From: Spirochaetales bacterium
GTDB lineage: Bacteria > Spirochaetota > Spirochaetia > DSM-27196 > SLST01
Reading direction: 5' to 3'
DNA length: 6,888 bases
Assembly (NCBI GenBank): GCA_028284845.1
Contig: JANQQY010000013.1
Coordinates: 1-6,888 of the forward strand
In this document: piece by piece, positions 1-6,409 of the stretch
Layout of the letters: each line of letters opens with the position of its first letter
Position numbering within the stretch: position 1 is the stretch's first letter
The notes under the pieces: generated by a model
Databases searched by the model: none
The model's input: only the letters and a program-made list of their open reading frames with translations
Told to the model about the DNA's origin: nothing
Translations under genes and position numbers: made by a program

Positions 1-1044
1 GCCGCCGGAAAGCATGTCGTCACCGCGAACAAGGCGCTTCTCGCGCACCGCGGCCCGGAACTCTATGCACTCGCACGATCGCATGGAGTGACGCTCGCCT
101 TCGAAGCGAGTTGCGGCGGAGGGATCCCGCTGATCCGCGCAATAACGGATGGTCTGGCGGGCAGCCGAATCGATGCCCTCTACGGAATCGTGAACGGAAC
201 CTGCAACTACATCCTGACGGAGATGGATCGACGATCCATCTCCTATGAGGAGGCGCTCGGTGAGGCCCAGAGGGACGGCCTAGCGGAGGCGGATCCGAGC
301 CTCGATGTGGGAGGTCACGACAGCGCACACAAGATTGCCATCCTCGCATCCCTCGCTTTCGGAATCGCTGTCGACTACGATCAGATCCCAATTGACGGGA
401 TCGACGCGCTGAATGTCACCGACGTCACCTGGGCTTCGAGACTGGGGTATGTCACCAAACTGCTCGCCATTGGAGAGCGAGCTGAGAACGGCGTGTCACT
501 TCGCGTGCGACCCTGCTTCGTACGCAAGGGACACCCGCTCGCCTGGGTGAGCGGGCCATTCAACGCAGTCAGCTCGTACGGATTCCCAACGGGGCACACA
601 CTCTACTACGGGCGTGGTGCGGGCGGGTCGGCGACCGCGGGCGCGATTGTCGCAGACATCATCAGCGTCGCAAGCGGCAGCTACGCTCCCATCTTCACCG
701 CGTCGGGACTCTGGCCGGATCAAAACAAGAGTGTCCAGCAGAACGCCCCTGGGTCGATCGTGGGGCGTTACTACGTTCGGGCGATGGTGCAGGATCGAGC
801 CGGCGTGCTCTCAGAGATCGCGCGGCGGTTCGGCGATCACGGGATCAGCATCGCAAGCGTCCACCAGGATGAGATGCCGGAGGGCACCGATGCGGTCGCC
901 CCGGTCGTCGTGGTCACTCACGCCGCGAAGGAAGACGATCTACGCGCGGCGGTGGCGGAGATCGATGCCTTGAACGCGACGACGGGCTCGTGCACGGTCA
1001 TCTCGATCATCGACGAGCCTCCAGAGCAGCTCATCGAACATTGA
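1..1044 (+). CDS. hom: Homoserine dehydrogenase with C-terminal ACT domain, 5'-truncated by the window edge
   Basis: It reduces aspartate semialdehyde to homoserine with NAD(P)H, the cytoplasmic branch point toward threonine and methionine. The reading frame is open from base 1 and 347 residues are visible. Comparison with the usual 430 or so suggests about 85 N-terminal residues, most of the Rossmann NAD(P) domain, lie outside. Visible family motifs (window numbering) are GKHVVTANKALLA at 3-15, EASCGGGIP at 35-43, NGTCNYIL at 65-72, EADPS at 96-100 and GGHDSAHK at 104-111. D107 and K111 match the catalytic Asp/Lys pair known for this family. From about residue 256 an ACT domain follows (YYVRAMVQDRAGVLSEIA, then HGISIASVHQ), the usual site of allosteric feedback by threonine in such enzymes; the effector here is inferred. 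Cysteine in EASCGGG replaces the more common valine. No threonine synthase or homoserine kinase gene follows; the next gene is unrelated and has its own promoter. Confidence 0.96.
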   Translation, partial: AAGKHVVTANKALLAHRGPELYALARSHGVTLAFEASCGGGIPLIRAITDGLAGSRIDALYGIVNGTCNYILTEMDRRSISYEEALGEAQRDGLAEADPSLDVGGHDSAHKIAILASLAFGIAVDYDQIPIDGIDALNVTDVTWASRLGYVTKLLAIGERAENGVSLRVRPCFVRKGHPLAWVSGPFNAVSSYGFPTGHTLYYGRGAGGSATAGAIVADIISVASGSYAPIFTASGLWPDQNKSVQQNAPGSIVGRYYVRAMVQDRAGVLSEIARRFGDHGISIASVHQDEMPEGTDAVAPVVVVTHAAKEDDLRAAVAEIDALNATTGSCTVISIIDEPPEQLIEH

Positions 1045-1069
1045 CAGATATCCTGATAGCATCTACTGT
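1041..1069 (+). promoter_or_regulatory. Probable sigma-70 promoter of the glucan phosphorylase gene
   Basis: A perfect TTGACA -35 hexamer lies at 1041-1046, overlapping the TGA stop of homoserine dehydrogenase (1042-1044). After a 17-bp spacer comes TACTGT at 1064-1069, which keeps the three most conserved -10 bases (TA and final T). Transcription would start near 1076, giving a leader of about 50 nt that contains the palindrome at 1085-1098 and the ribosome binding site. The -10 is weak, as expected of a regulated promoter. Predicted by eye only. Confidence 0.55.
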
Positions 1070-1084
1070 ATCCGACTTCGACTA

Positions 1085-1098
1085 CTAAACCGGTTTAG
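1085..1098. promoter_or_regulatory. Perfect 14-bp palindrome, probable LacI-family operator
   Basis: CTAAACCGGTTTAG is identical to its own reverse complement. Even-length palindromes with a central CG and A/T-rich arms are characteristic of LacI/GalR-family sugar repressors. It lies about +9 to +22 from the inferred transcription start and 27 bp before the phosphorylase start codon, a position where a bound repressor would block initiation or early elongation. The regulator is not in the window, so the family assignment is inference from motif shape and from the carbohydrate gene downstream. Confidence 0.55.
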
Positions 1099-1115
1099 AA
1101 CAGAGCCGGACCGAT

Positions 1116-1119
1116 GGAG
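1116..1119 (+). promoter_or_regulatory. Ribosome binding site deciding the glucan phosphorylase start
   Basis: GGAG lies six bases before the ATG at 1126. Three in-frame ATG codons occur at 1114, 1120 and 1126. GGAG lies inside or directly against the first two, so it can only serve the third. Confidence 0.6.
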
Positions 1120-1125
1120 ATGAGA

Positions 1126-3669
1126 ATGAACATTGTCACGTACACGGTTGAACCAGATATACCCGAGCCTCTCAAACCACTGAAGGAACTTGCGAATAAC
1201 CTTTGGCTGAGCTGGAACTTCGATGCAGTCATGCTCTTTATGCGGCTTGACTACGACCTGTGGATCGAATCGCGCCAGAACCCGGCACGCCTCTTGGGAA
1301 TGGTCAGCCAGGAGCGCTACGAAGAGCTATCGAAAGATGACTCCTACCTCGCTGCGCTCTCCCGGGTGCATGAGAAGTTCAAGGCGTACAAGGAGGGTGA
1401 GACCTGGTTCGGAGAGAAGGGGAACGGTGTCGTTGCTTACTTCTCAATGGAGTATGGCCTTGATGTGAGCCTCCCCATCTACTCCGGCGGTCTTGGCGTT
1501 CTTTCGGGCGATCACATGAAGACGAGCTCTGATCTTGGCTTGCCGCTTGTTGGAGTTGGGCTGCTCTATCGCCAGGGCTACTTCCAGCAGTACTTGAATG
1601 CCGACGGCTACCAACAGGAGCAGTATCCGGAGAACGATTGGTACAACATGCCGGTCTCGATTTGCAGAAACGATGCCGGCGAGGCGATTCGCATCTCGGT
1701 ACAGATGGGCGAATCGCTGGTGATCGCGCAGATCTGGGAAGTATCGATCGGTCGATCGTCGCTCTATCTGCTGGATACCAACCTCCAGGAGAATGCCGAG
1801 GAGTTCCGCGGAATAACCTCGATGCTCTACGGCGGCGACAAGGAGAACCGAATACGTCAGGAGCTCCTTCTTGGCATTGGAGGCATGCGGGCCCTCAGAG
1901 CGCTCGGGATCAATGCCACGGTCGCTCACATGAACGAGGGACATTCGGCTTTCCTCGCGATCGAACGGATCCGCGAGTTGGTAACGAGCACCTCACTCTC
2001 TCTCCAGGAGGCGATTGAGGCCGTCCGACCAACCCATATGTTCACGACGCACACGCCGGTACCCGCCGGAAACGAGCGATTCGCGCCGGAGCTGATGCAG
2101 AAGTACTTCCACAATATCGTGGAAGGCATCGATATCTCGTATCACGACTTCATGGCGTTGGGTCGCGAGAACCCGAACGATGAGCTCGAACATTTCTGTA
2201 TGACCGTGCTCGCGATCAGGCTCTCATCGTACAACAACGCGGTAAGCAAGCTGCACGGTGATGTCAGCCAGGAGATGTGGAAGAGCATCTGGCCGTCGAT
2301 CCCAACGCACGAGATCCCCATCCGGGGCATCACGAACGGCGTACACGTTCGAACCTGGTTGAATCACGATCTGATTGAACTTCTCGACCGCTACTTCGGC
2401 CCTCGCTTCTACGACGATCCGACCTATCTGGAAATCTGGGATCGCATTGACCGGGTGAGCGACGAAGAGCTGTGGCGGACGCACATCCGAAGGAAGGAGC
2501 GACTCGTCGCGTTCTCGCGAGAGCGACTACAGCAGCAGTACCAACGTCGCGGGATGAGTCCGAGCGACATCACTGCCGCCGGCGAAGTCCTCAACCCCAA
2601 CGCGTTGACCCTGAGCTTCGCGCGACGATTCGCGACCTACAAACGCGCCACGCTTCTCTTCCGTGATCCGGACCGACTCTATCGCCTTCTAACAAACAGC
2701 GAGCACCCGGTGCAGATCATCTTCAGCGGCAAGGCTCACCCGCACGATGTCGCCGGCAAGAATCTGATCAAGGAGATCGTCCATTTCGCTCAGCAGCCGG
2801 AGATTCAGCGGAAGCTGGTCTTCCTAGAGAACTACGATATGGGCATCGCCAAGTACATGGTAAGCGGTAGCGACGTCTGGCTGAACACGCCGCGAAGGCC
2901 AATGGAGGCGAGCGGCACCAGCGGAATGAAAGCGGCAATCAACGGTGTTCTGAACTGCTCCATTCTCGATGGCTGGTGGGCGGAGGGCTACGATCCATCG
3001 CTCGGATGGGCGATCGGAAGTGGAGAGCACTATGACGACGAGGAGCAGCAGGACGAAATCGAAAGCAAGCTGCTCTACGACCTGCTTGAGCGCGAGGTAG
3101 TACCGAGGTTCTATGATCGAGGCCGGGACGAACTTCCTCGTGAATGGATAGGCATGATGAAGTCGAGCATGCAGAAGTTGGGCGCCGAGTTTGCCAGCCA
3201 CCGTATGCTCATGGAGTACGCCGACTACTTCTACAAGCCCGCCCTTGCAAATGCAGAGCGAATCGTCGGCGGCAAGTACAAGCCGGCGAAGGATCTGGCA
3301 GCATACATGGAGCGTCTGCGTTCATCCTGGCAGGAGGTTGCCGTCACAAAGGCACCCGCTCTCCCCGACTCATCGCTGCACGTTGGCCAGGAGATTGCGA
3401 TTAGATCGACTGTGCGTCTGGGTGCGCTCAAGCCCGAGGATGTAACGGTGGAGGTCTATAGCGGTGCAATGACAATGACCGGCGAGATCTCAGAGTCACA
3501 GAGAACGGCGATGGAACTTGAAGGACCGGGTTCAGCTACCGGCGAGTTCATCTTCACCGCGAATGTCTCGCTTGGTAGAGCAGGACGTCAAGGACTCGCC
3601 GTACGAGTCCTCCCGCGACATCCAGAGCTCGCGGAGGAACTCGTTCCAGGATACGTCGTCTGGAGCTAG
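1126..3669 (+). CDS. glgP: Alpha-glucan (glycogen/maltodextrin) phosphorylase, Thermotoga-type GT35
   Basis: It cleaves terminal alpha-1,4 glucose units from glycogen or maltodextrin with phosphate, releasing glucose 1-phosphate, using pyridoxal phosphate in the cytoplasm. The protein has 847 residues from the chosen ATG (851 from the ATG at 1114). The N-terminal part (about 1-110, with NNLWLSWN) resembles the DUF3417 domain that precedes the catalytic part in this subfamily. Conserved stretches follow: FSMEYGLD at 106, GGLGVLSGDH at 121, NEGHSAF at 270, THTPVPAGNE at 308, GITNGVH, RRFATYKR at 500, FSGKAHP at 533 and EASGTSGMK at 594. K602 should be the lysine that binds PLP. The C-terminal hundred or so residues form the extra beta-rich region usual for this type, ending ELVPGYVVWS. 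Length and motifs are intact and nothing suggests inactivation. It appears to be a single-gene unit with its own promoter and operator. Its stop overlaps that of the convergent DUF554 gene. Whether glycogen or maltodextrin is preferred cannot be told. Confidence 0.96.
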   Translation: MNIVTYTVEPDIPEPLKPLKELANNLWLSWNFDAVMLFMRLDYDLWIESRQNPARLLGMVSQERYEELSKDDSYLAALSRVHEKFKAYKEGETWFGEKGNGVVAYFSMEYGLDVSLPIYSGGLGVLSGDHMKTSSDLGLPLVGVGLLYRQGYFQQYLNADGYQQEQYPENDWYNMPVSICRNDAGEAIRISVQMGESLVIAQIWEVSIGRSSLYLLDTNLQENAEEFRGITSMLYGGDKENRIRQELLLGIGGMRALRALGINATVAHMNEGHSAFLAIERIRELVTSTSLSLQEAIEAVRPTHMFTTHTPVPAGNERFAPELMQKYFHNIVEGIDISYHDFMALGRENPNDELEHFCMTVLAIRLSSYNNAVSKLHGDVSQEMWKSIWPSIPTHEIPIRGITNGVHVRTWLNHDLIELLDRYFGPRFYDDPTYLEIWDRIDRVSDEELWRTHIRRKERLVAFSRERLQQQYQRRGMSPSDITAAGEVLNPNALTLSFARRFATYKRATLLFRDPDRLYRLLTNSEHPVQIIFSGKAHPHDVAGKNLIKEIVHFAQQPEIQRKLVFLENYDMGIAKYMVSGSDVWLNTPRRPMEASGTSGMKAAINGVLNCSILDGWWAEGYDPSLGWAIGSGEHYDDEEQQDEIESKLLYDLLEREVVPRFYDRGRDELPREWIGMMKSSMQKLGAEFASHRMLMEYADYFYKPALANAERIVGGKYKPAKDLAAYMERLRSSWQEVAVTKAPALPDSSLHVGQEIAIRSTVRLGALKPEDVTVEVYSGAMTMTGEISESQRTAMELEGPGSATGEFIFTANVSLGRAGRQGLAVRVLPRHPELAEELVPGYVVWS

Positions 3670-4358
3670 ATCGGGATCCAAGGATCGAGTAGAACAAAAG
3701 CAATGACTACCAGGATCGCCGGGATGTAGTCGGCGGTCCTGATCTTTTTGAGATCAAGCAGATTGATCCCAATCATCAGAATCAGTGCGCCCCCCACCGC
3801 CGTGATCTCGCTCAACATGAGTTCACTCACCCACGGACTGACCCAGACTGAGAGAAGCGTCAGCCCACCCTGATAGATCAGGATCACGAGAGCACTGAAC
3901 ATGACGCCAATCCCCATGGACGCCGCAAGTAGTAGTGCCATAAATCCGTCCATGACCGACTTCGTGAAGATAAGCTGATAGTTACCCTCAACGCCCGCCT
4001 GAAAACTGCCAATGATCGTCATCGCGCCAACGCAGAAGAGCACAGATGCTGTGAGGAATCCGTATGCAAACTCACCGCCCTCTTCTCGCTGAAACCTGCT
4101 CTTGAGAAACTCTCCTAGTCGAAGGATTCCATTCTCGACGCCCCACCACGTTCCAAGCAAACCGCCAAGGACTACGGAGAGCGCCAGGTAGAGGACTCGC
4201 TCAACCTGGAGCGCCATCGACATCCCGAGCACGAGGGTGATCGTTCCTATTCCAACAAAGAGAACCGTTCTGATCCGCTCGCCGATTCTCCGGTGAAGAA
4301 GCAGCCCAAGGGCCGAGCCGATCAGGACGGTCGCGACGTTCACGAAGGTGGCGATCAT
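3666..4358 (-). CDS. DUF554 family integral membrane protein (YdfK/YqgA-like)
   Basis: This is a 230-residue inner-membrane protein of the DUF554 family, whose biochemical role is not established. The sequence is very hydrophobic, with about six or seven membrane segments, for example at 1-21, 32-50, 55-73, 101-118, 137-160, 185-201 and 211-224. Family hallmarks are the start MIATFVN, CVGAMTIIGSFQAG at 109-122, KSVMDGF at 133-139, GIGVMFSAL at 149-157, IYQGG at 161-165 and ITAVGGALIL at 185-194. I chose the ATG at 4358 because relatives begin with a similar M-x-x-x-x-x-N segment. The frame stays open to 4481, with another ATG at 4400, but the added residues are not membrane-like and would run toward the divergent gene. 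No clear Shine-Dalgarno precedes either start, so the start is less sure than the gene. It converges on the phosphorylase with overlapping stops. Confidence 0.93.
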   Translation of the reverse strand: MIATFVNVATVLIGSALGLLLHRRIGERIRTVLFVGIGTITLVLGMSMALQVERVLYLALSVVLGGLLGTWWGVENGILRLGEFLKSRFQREEGGEFAYGFLTASVLFCVGAMTIIGSFQAGVEGNYQLIFTKSVMDGFMALLLAASMGIGVMFSALVILIYQGGLTLLSVWVSPWVSELMLSEITAVGGALILMIGINLLDLKKIRTADYIPAILVVIAFVLLDPWIPI

Positions 4359-4384
4359 TTCGGCGAGTGTAGACGCGGCCCACC

Positions 4385-4417
4385 CTAAACTCAAGTCCAT
4401 AACTGATCGATGTTTAG
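4385..4417. repeat. Inverted hexamers CTAAAC/GTTTAG in the divergent spacer
   Basis: CTAAAC (4385-4390) and GTTTAG (4412-4417) are inverted copies separated by 21 bp, in the 83-bp region between the divergent DUF554 and five-cysteine genes. The same two hexamers form the outer arms of the palindrome at 1085-1098. The spacer must hold the promoters of both flanking genes, but I see no convincing -35/-10 pair. Six-base arms can easily arise by chance. Confidence 0.25.
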
Positions 4418-4430
4418 AGTGAGTCGGATG

Positions 4431-4436
4431 AGGAGG
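4431..4436 (+). promoter_or_regulatory. Strong Shine-Dalgarno fixing a GTG start
   Basis: A full AGGAGG ends five bases before the GTG at 4442. It is the strongest ribosome binding site in the window. It supports a GTG start and argues that this small gene is translated well. Confidence 0.8.
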
Positions 4437-4441
4437 AACGA

Positions 4442-4762
4442 GTGAGTCGAACTGCCCAGGCAGAACCACGAACCGAAACAAAGCGAAAGATCTACTGTGC
4501 GAACTGCAAAAACTGCAAACTCGTCCCGAGCCCCGTTGGAGACGATACGCGCTACGTGCTGCGCGTCCGATGCGCGGCAGGAAAATGGAAGAAGCGTCTT
4601 GGTGACGAGAAGCTCTACAAGTACTTCACGGTGATTCGCCGAAGCATGGAAGAATGCGACGCGTACGAACCGATGGGCGACGAGGAAGAGTTCCTCCAAG
4701 ACCTGAAGCGCAATCTACCCATCAATGACGAGGTGTACGAACCGGCAGATTCACCGTCGTAG
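4442..4762 (+). CDS. Small five-cysteine protein of unknown function, possible metal binder
   Basis: I do not recognise a named family. The 106-residue product has no signal peptide or membrane segment and should be cytoplasmic. After a polar N-terminus comes a cysteine cluster, C19-x2-C22-x2-C25 (YCANCKNCKLVPSP), then RYVLRVRC with C44, the basic stretch AGKWKKRLGDEKLYKYF, C72 in ECDAYEPMG and an acidic tail. Five cysteines in an otherwise polar, charged protein suggest a zinc or iron-sulfur site, perhaps with four of them as ligands; this is inference. The GTG start is chosen for the AGGAGG five bases upstream. The tight spacing of basic and acidic regions suggests a nucleic-acid or protein partner, without proof. 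It is divergent from DUF554 and lies 51 bp before the lipoprotein gene, with which it could be co-transcribed. Similar hypothetical proteins seem familiar from spirochaetes, but this is memory, not a search result. Confidence 0.88.
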   Translation: MSRTAQAEPRTETKRKIYCANCKNCKLVPSPVGDDTRYVLRVRCAAGKWKKRLGDEKLYKYFTVIRRSMEECDAYEPMGDEEEFLQDLKRNLPINDEVYEPADSPS

Positions 4763-4776
4763 CCCGGACGATCAGA

Positions 4777-4806
4777 TTGATAGGAGCCACAGCCACGGTG
4801 TACATT
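4777..4806 (+). promoter_or_regulatory. Possible promoter of the lipoprotein gene
   Basis: TTGATA (4777-4782) and TACATT (4801-4806), with an 18-bp spacer, match five and four of six consensus positions. Transcription would then start at about 4812-4814, practically on the ATG at 4814, which would give a leaderless mRNA. This fits the lack of a Shine-Dalgarno close to that ATG, but the assignment is weak. Confidence 0.3.
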
Positions 4807-4826
4807 CGAAACGATGAAACACCGTG
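4794..4826. repeat. 8-bp perfect inverted repeat enclosing the lipoprotein start codon
   Basis: CACGGTGT (4794-4801) and ACACCGTG (4819-4826) are exact reverse complements separated by 17 bases that contain the ATG at 4814-4816. In RNA this would be a hairpin with the start codon in its loop; in DNA it could be an operator overlapping the possible -10. The right arm is also coding (codons 2-5). The arms are certain; the function is not known. Confidence 0.5.
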
Positions 4827-5212
4827 CGCTCGCTGCTCTCGCCTTTCTCACGATCTTCGTGATCGCCTCATGTCAGACGGTTCCCACCGAGATTCCTTCT
4901 GATCTCAGCCAGGCGGAACTGATACAGAGCGCGCAGGACTCTGCGGACCAGGAGAACTGGGACGCGGCAATCGCCTATTACGAGGCCGTGCGCGAGCGGT
5001 TTGCGGACGATCAGGCCTCTTCAGCGATCGCCGGATACGAGATTGCGTTTATTGAGTACAAGCGTGGAAACACGGAAGAGGCAACGGAAGGATTTGAGGC
5101 TCTGGTGGCTCTCTACGAGACCGAAGGCGCGATCCTCCCGGAATGGCCGTTGATTCTCTCTGAGAAGCTCCTGGCGGAGATTCAGGAGTCTGACTCTGCA
5201 GCGTCGGACTGA
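4814..5212 (+). CDS. Small TPR-like lipoprotein
   Basis: The 132-residue precursor starts with a lipoprotein signal peptide: basic MKHR, a hydrophobic core, then the lipobox VIASC, with C20 as the lipid-anchored residue. The mature part would be about 113 residues on the periplasmic side of a membrane or at the surface. Residues 33-66 and 70-103 look like two tetratricopeptide repeats (helix pairs with N48-W49, Y55-Y56, F63; then Y75, Y82, G85, A90, F94). They are followed by a last amphipathic helix with LPEWPLILSEKLLAEIQ. Two repeats form a small protein-binding scaffold, as in outer-membrane assembly helpers, but the partner is unknown. The ATG at 4814 gives a well-formed signal peptide but has no close Shine-Dalgarno; AGGAG at 4782-4786 is 27 bases away. 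The gene converges with the VWA gene with 15 bp between stops. Confidence 0.88.
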   Translation: MKHRALAALAFLTIFVIASCQTVPTEIPSDLSQAELIQSAQDSADQENWDAAIAYYEAVRERFADDQASSAIAGYEIAFIEYKRGNTEEATEGFEALVALYETEGAILPEWPLILSEKLLAEIQESDSAASD

Positions 5213-5227
5213 TCCGAGCGCCTGCGT

Positions 5228-6376
5228 CTAGTTCGGCAGGATGATGGTGTGAATCTGGACGTTTCTGTCGCGCGCGGTATTCTGGACGAGCTCAGCGGTG
5301 ATCGCGCCGCGTGGACTTGGGTGTGGTGGAGCGTCGCCTACGAGCACCACAATTCGATCCTCTGCCTGCCAGTCGTAGCGGGCCACTGCGGTATAGAGCG
5401 CCTCATGCACGGCCTCCGGTAGGTCACGACCCCCGGCAACTCGGATGGTATCAACCGACTGCTGGATGAACCCCAGGTCGTCGTGGAAATCCACGCGCCG
5501 CGTGAGGTACTCCTCCATATAGTCACGGTAGTAGACCAACCCAACCCGTAGGGCGTCCTTCCCTTCCGCGTACTTTGCGAGCATGGGAACGAGGTTTGCC
5601 TGAAGGCTCGGAACGTTATCCTCCATGCTCTGCGTTGTGTCGAGCGCAAGCACAAGATCAAGCGACCTCGATTCGGTGTTTCTGACAAGATCCTCAATGG
5701 TCGCGATCACGTCTTCATCGGTGTCACCCTCAACGGAGGTGCCGTCGTTCTCCTCGGCGATCTCACGAAGTCGTGAGACGGCTTCAGGCATGTACTCCGG
5801 CCGCTCCGTCACCGTCGGCGCCTGGGTCACACGAAAGATAAATGGGTTGTCTTGATAGGCGCCTGAGTAGTCGGCGTACGGCTTCTCGAACGCCCGGACG
5901 CTTAGATAGGTCCCGTCCAGAACCTGAAGCTGGCCGCTCCGGGTCCACTCATAGCCAAAGACCACGACGTAGGGAATAAAGACGCGAAACGCCTTGCCAA
6001 GCTCCGGATGGTCGACGGGAGTCGAATCGATCAACGGATAGTTGCCATCCGACTCGAGAAACTCTCCGTCCAGGATGCGGCGCTCACTTCCGTTCTCCGG
6101 GTGATACTCCGGATTGCGAAAGGCGTAGGTGGCCGCTCTGTGATCGGGCGCCTCAGTGGACTCAGTGACGAGGATCGACTCCATTCCCTCAGCACGACGC
6201 ACGTAGAGGTAGTAGCCGCCTTCGATCGTCTGTTGGATTCGGACGTCGCTTGGACCGATCAAGAGCGATGAAGGTGCCGACTGTGCAATGGCAGAACCGG
6301 CGGGCCAGATCAGTGCCGTCAGGAGAACGGCCTTGAGAAGTCGAAGCGAACGATGGTTCAAACGTGCCGAAGTCAT
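5228..6376 (-). CDS. Exported VWA-domain protein
   Basis: The product of 382 residues has a cleavable signal peptide: Arg/Lys-rich start, hydrophobic stretch LKAVLLTALIWPAGSAIA, likely cut after A31 (AIA before QSA). It therefore acts outside the cytoplasm. Residues 40-190 form an unrecognised, probably beta-rich domain. A linker with acidic residues (207-225) leads to a von Willebrand factor A domain from about 238 to the end. DTTQS at 246-250 is the metal-binding DxTxS form of the MIDAS motif. RVGLVYYRDY follows at 277-286, then GGRDLPEAV at 315-323 and VLVGDAPPH at 344-352, with D348 as a further acidic residue. VWA domains bind protein partners through a metal ion; the ligand here is unknown. 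The chain stops at IHTIILPN, directly after the last predicted strand, so the usual final helix seems missing. The ATG at 6376 is preferred; a GTG directly before it (6379) is possible, and neither has a good Shine-Dalgarno. It lies 33 bp downstream of a same-strand gene, probably in one operon. Confidence 0.92.
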   Translation of the reverse strand: MTSARLNHRSLRLLKAVLLTALIWPAGSAIAQSAPSSLLIGPSDVRIQQTIEGGYYLYVRRAEGMESILVTESTEAPDHRAATYAFRNPEYHPENGSERRILDGEFLESDGNYPLIDSTPVDHPELGKAFRVFIPYVVVFGYEWTRSGQLQVLDGTYLSVRAFEKPYADYSGAYQDNPFIFRVTQAPTVTERPEYMPEAVSRLREIAEENDGTSVEGDTDEDVIATIEDLVRNTESRSLDLVLALDTTQSMEDNVPSLQANLVPMLAKYAEGKDALRVGLVYYRDYMEEYLTRRVDFHDDLGFIQQSVDTIRVAGGRDLPEAVHEALYTAVARYDWQAEDRIVVLVGDAPPHPSPRGAITAELVQNTARDRNVQIHTIILPN

Positions 6377-6409
6377 CACTCTAGAGTATCGGCAGATGAA
6401 AGACGCTCT

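Noticed and set aside
1085..1098. The palindrome before the phosphorylase read as a terminator for homoserine dehydrogenase
   Set aside because: The dyad has no loop spacer and no T-tract after it, and it lies downstream of a good promoter; an operator explains it better.
1745..1760. Clustered CGATCG repeats
   Set aside because: They are explained by the codons for Ser-Ile-Gly-Arg-Ser in the phosphorylase, with no sign of an independent role.
1444..1944. 166-residue open frame on the minus strand
   Set aside because: It is a shadow of the intact glucan phosphorylase, with no recognisable protein features or start signals.
3675..3686. GATCCAAGGATC inverted repeat next to the shared stop codons
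   Set aside because: A five-base stem with a two-base gap inside the coding end of the DUF554 gene cannot form a useful terminator hairpin.
4359..4481. N-terminal extension of the DUF554 protein up to 4481
   Set aside because: The extra 41 residues are not membrane-like, do not resemble family N-termini and would overlap the strong start region of the divergent five-cysteine gene.
5201..5221. Hairpin between the convergent lipoprotein and VWA genes (TCGGA/TCCGA, extended by GCG/CGC with one bulged G)
   Set aside because: The stem is short and no T-run follows on either strand, so it does not qualify as an intrinsic terminator. It could still weakly affect 3' ends.
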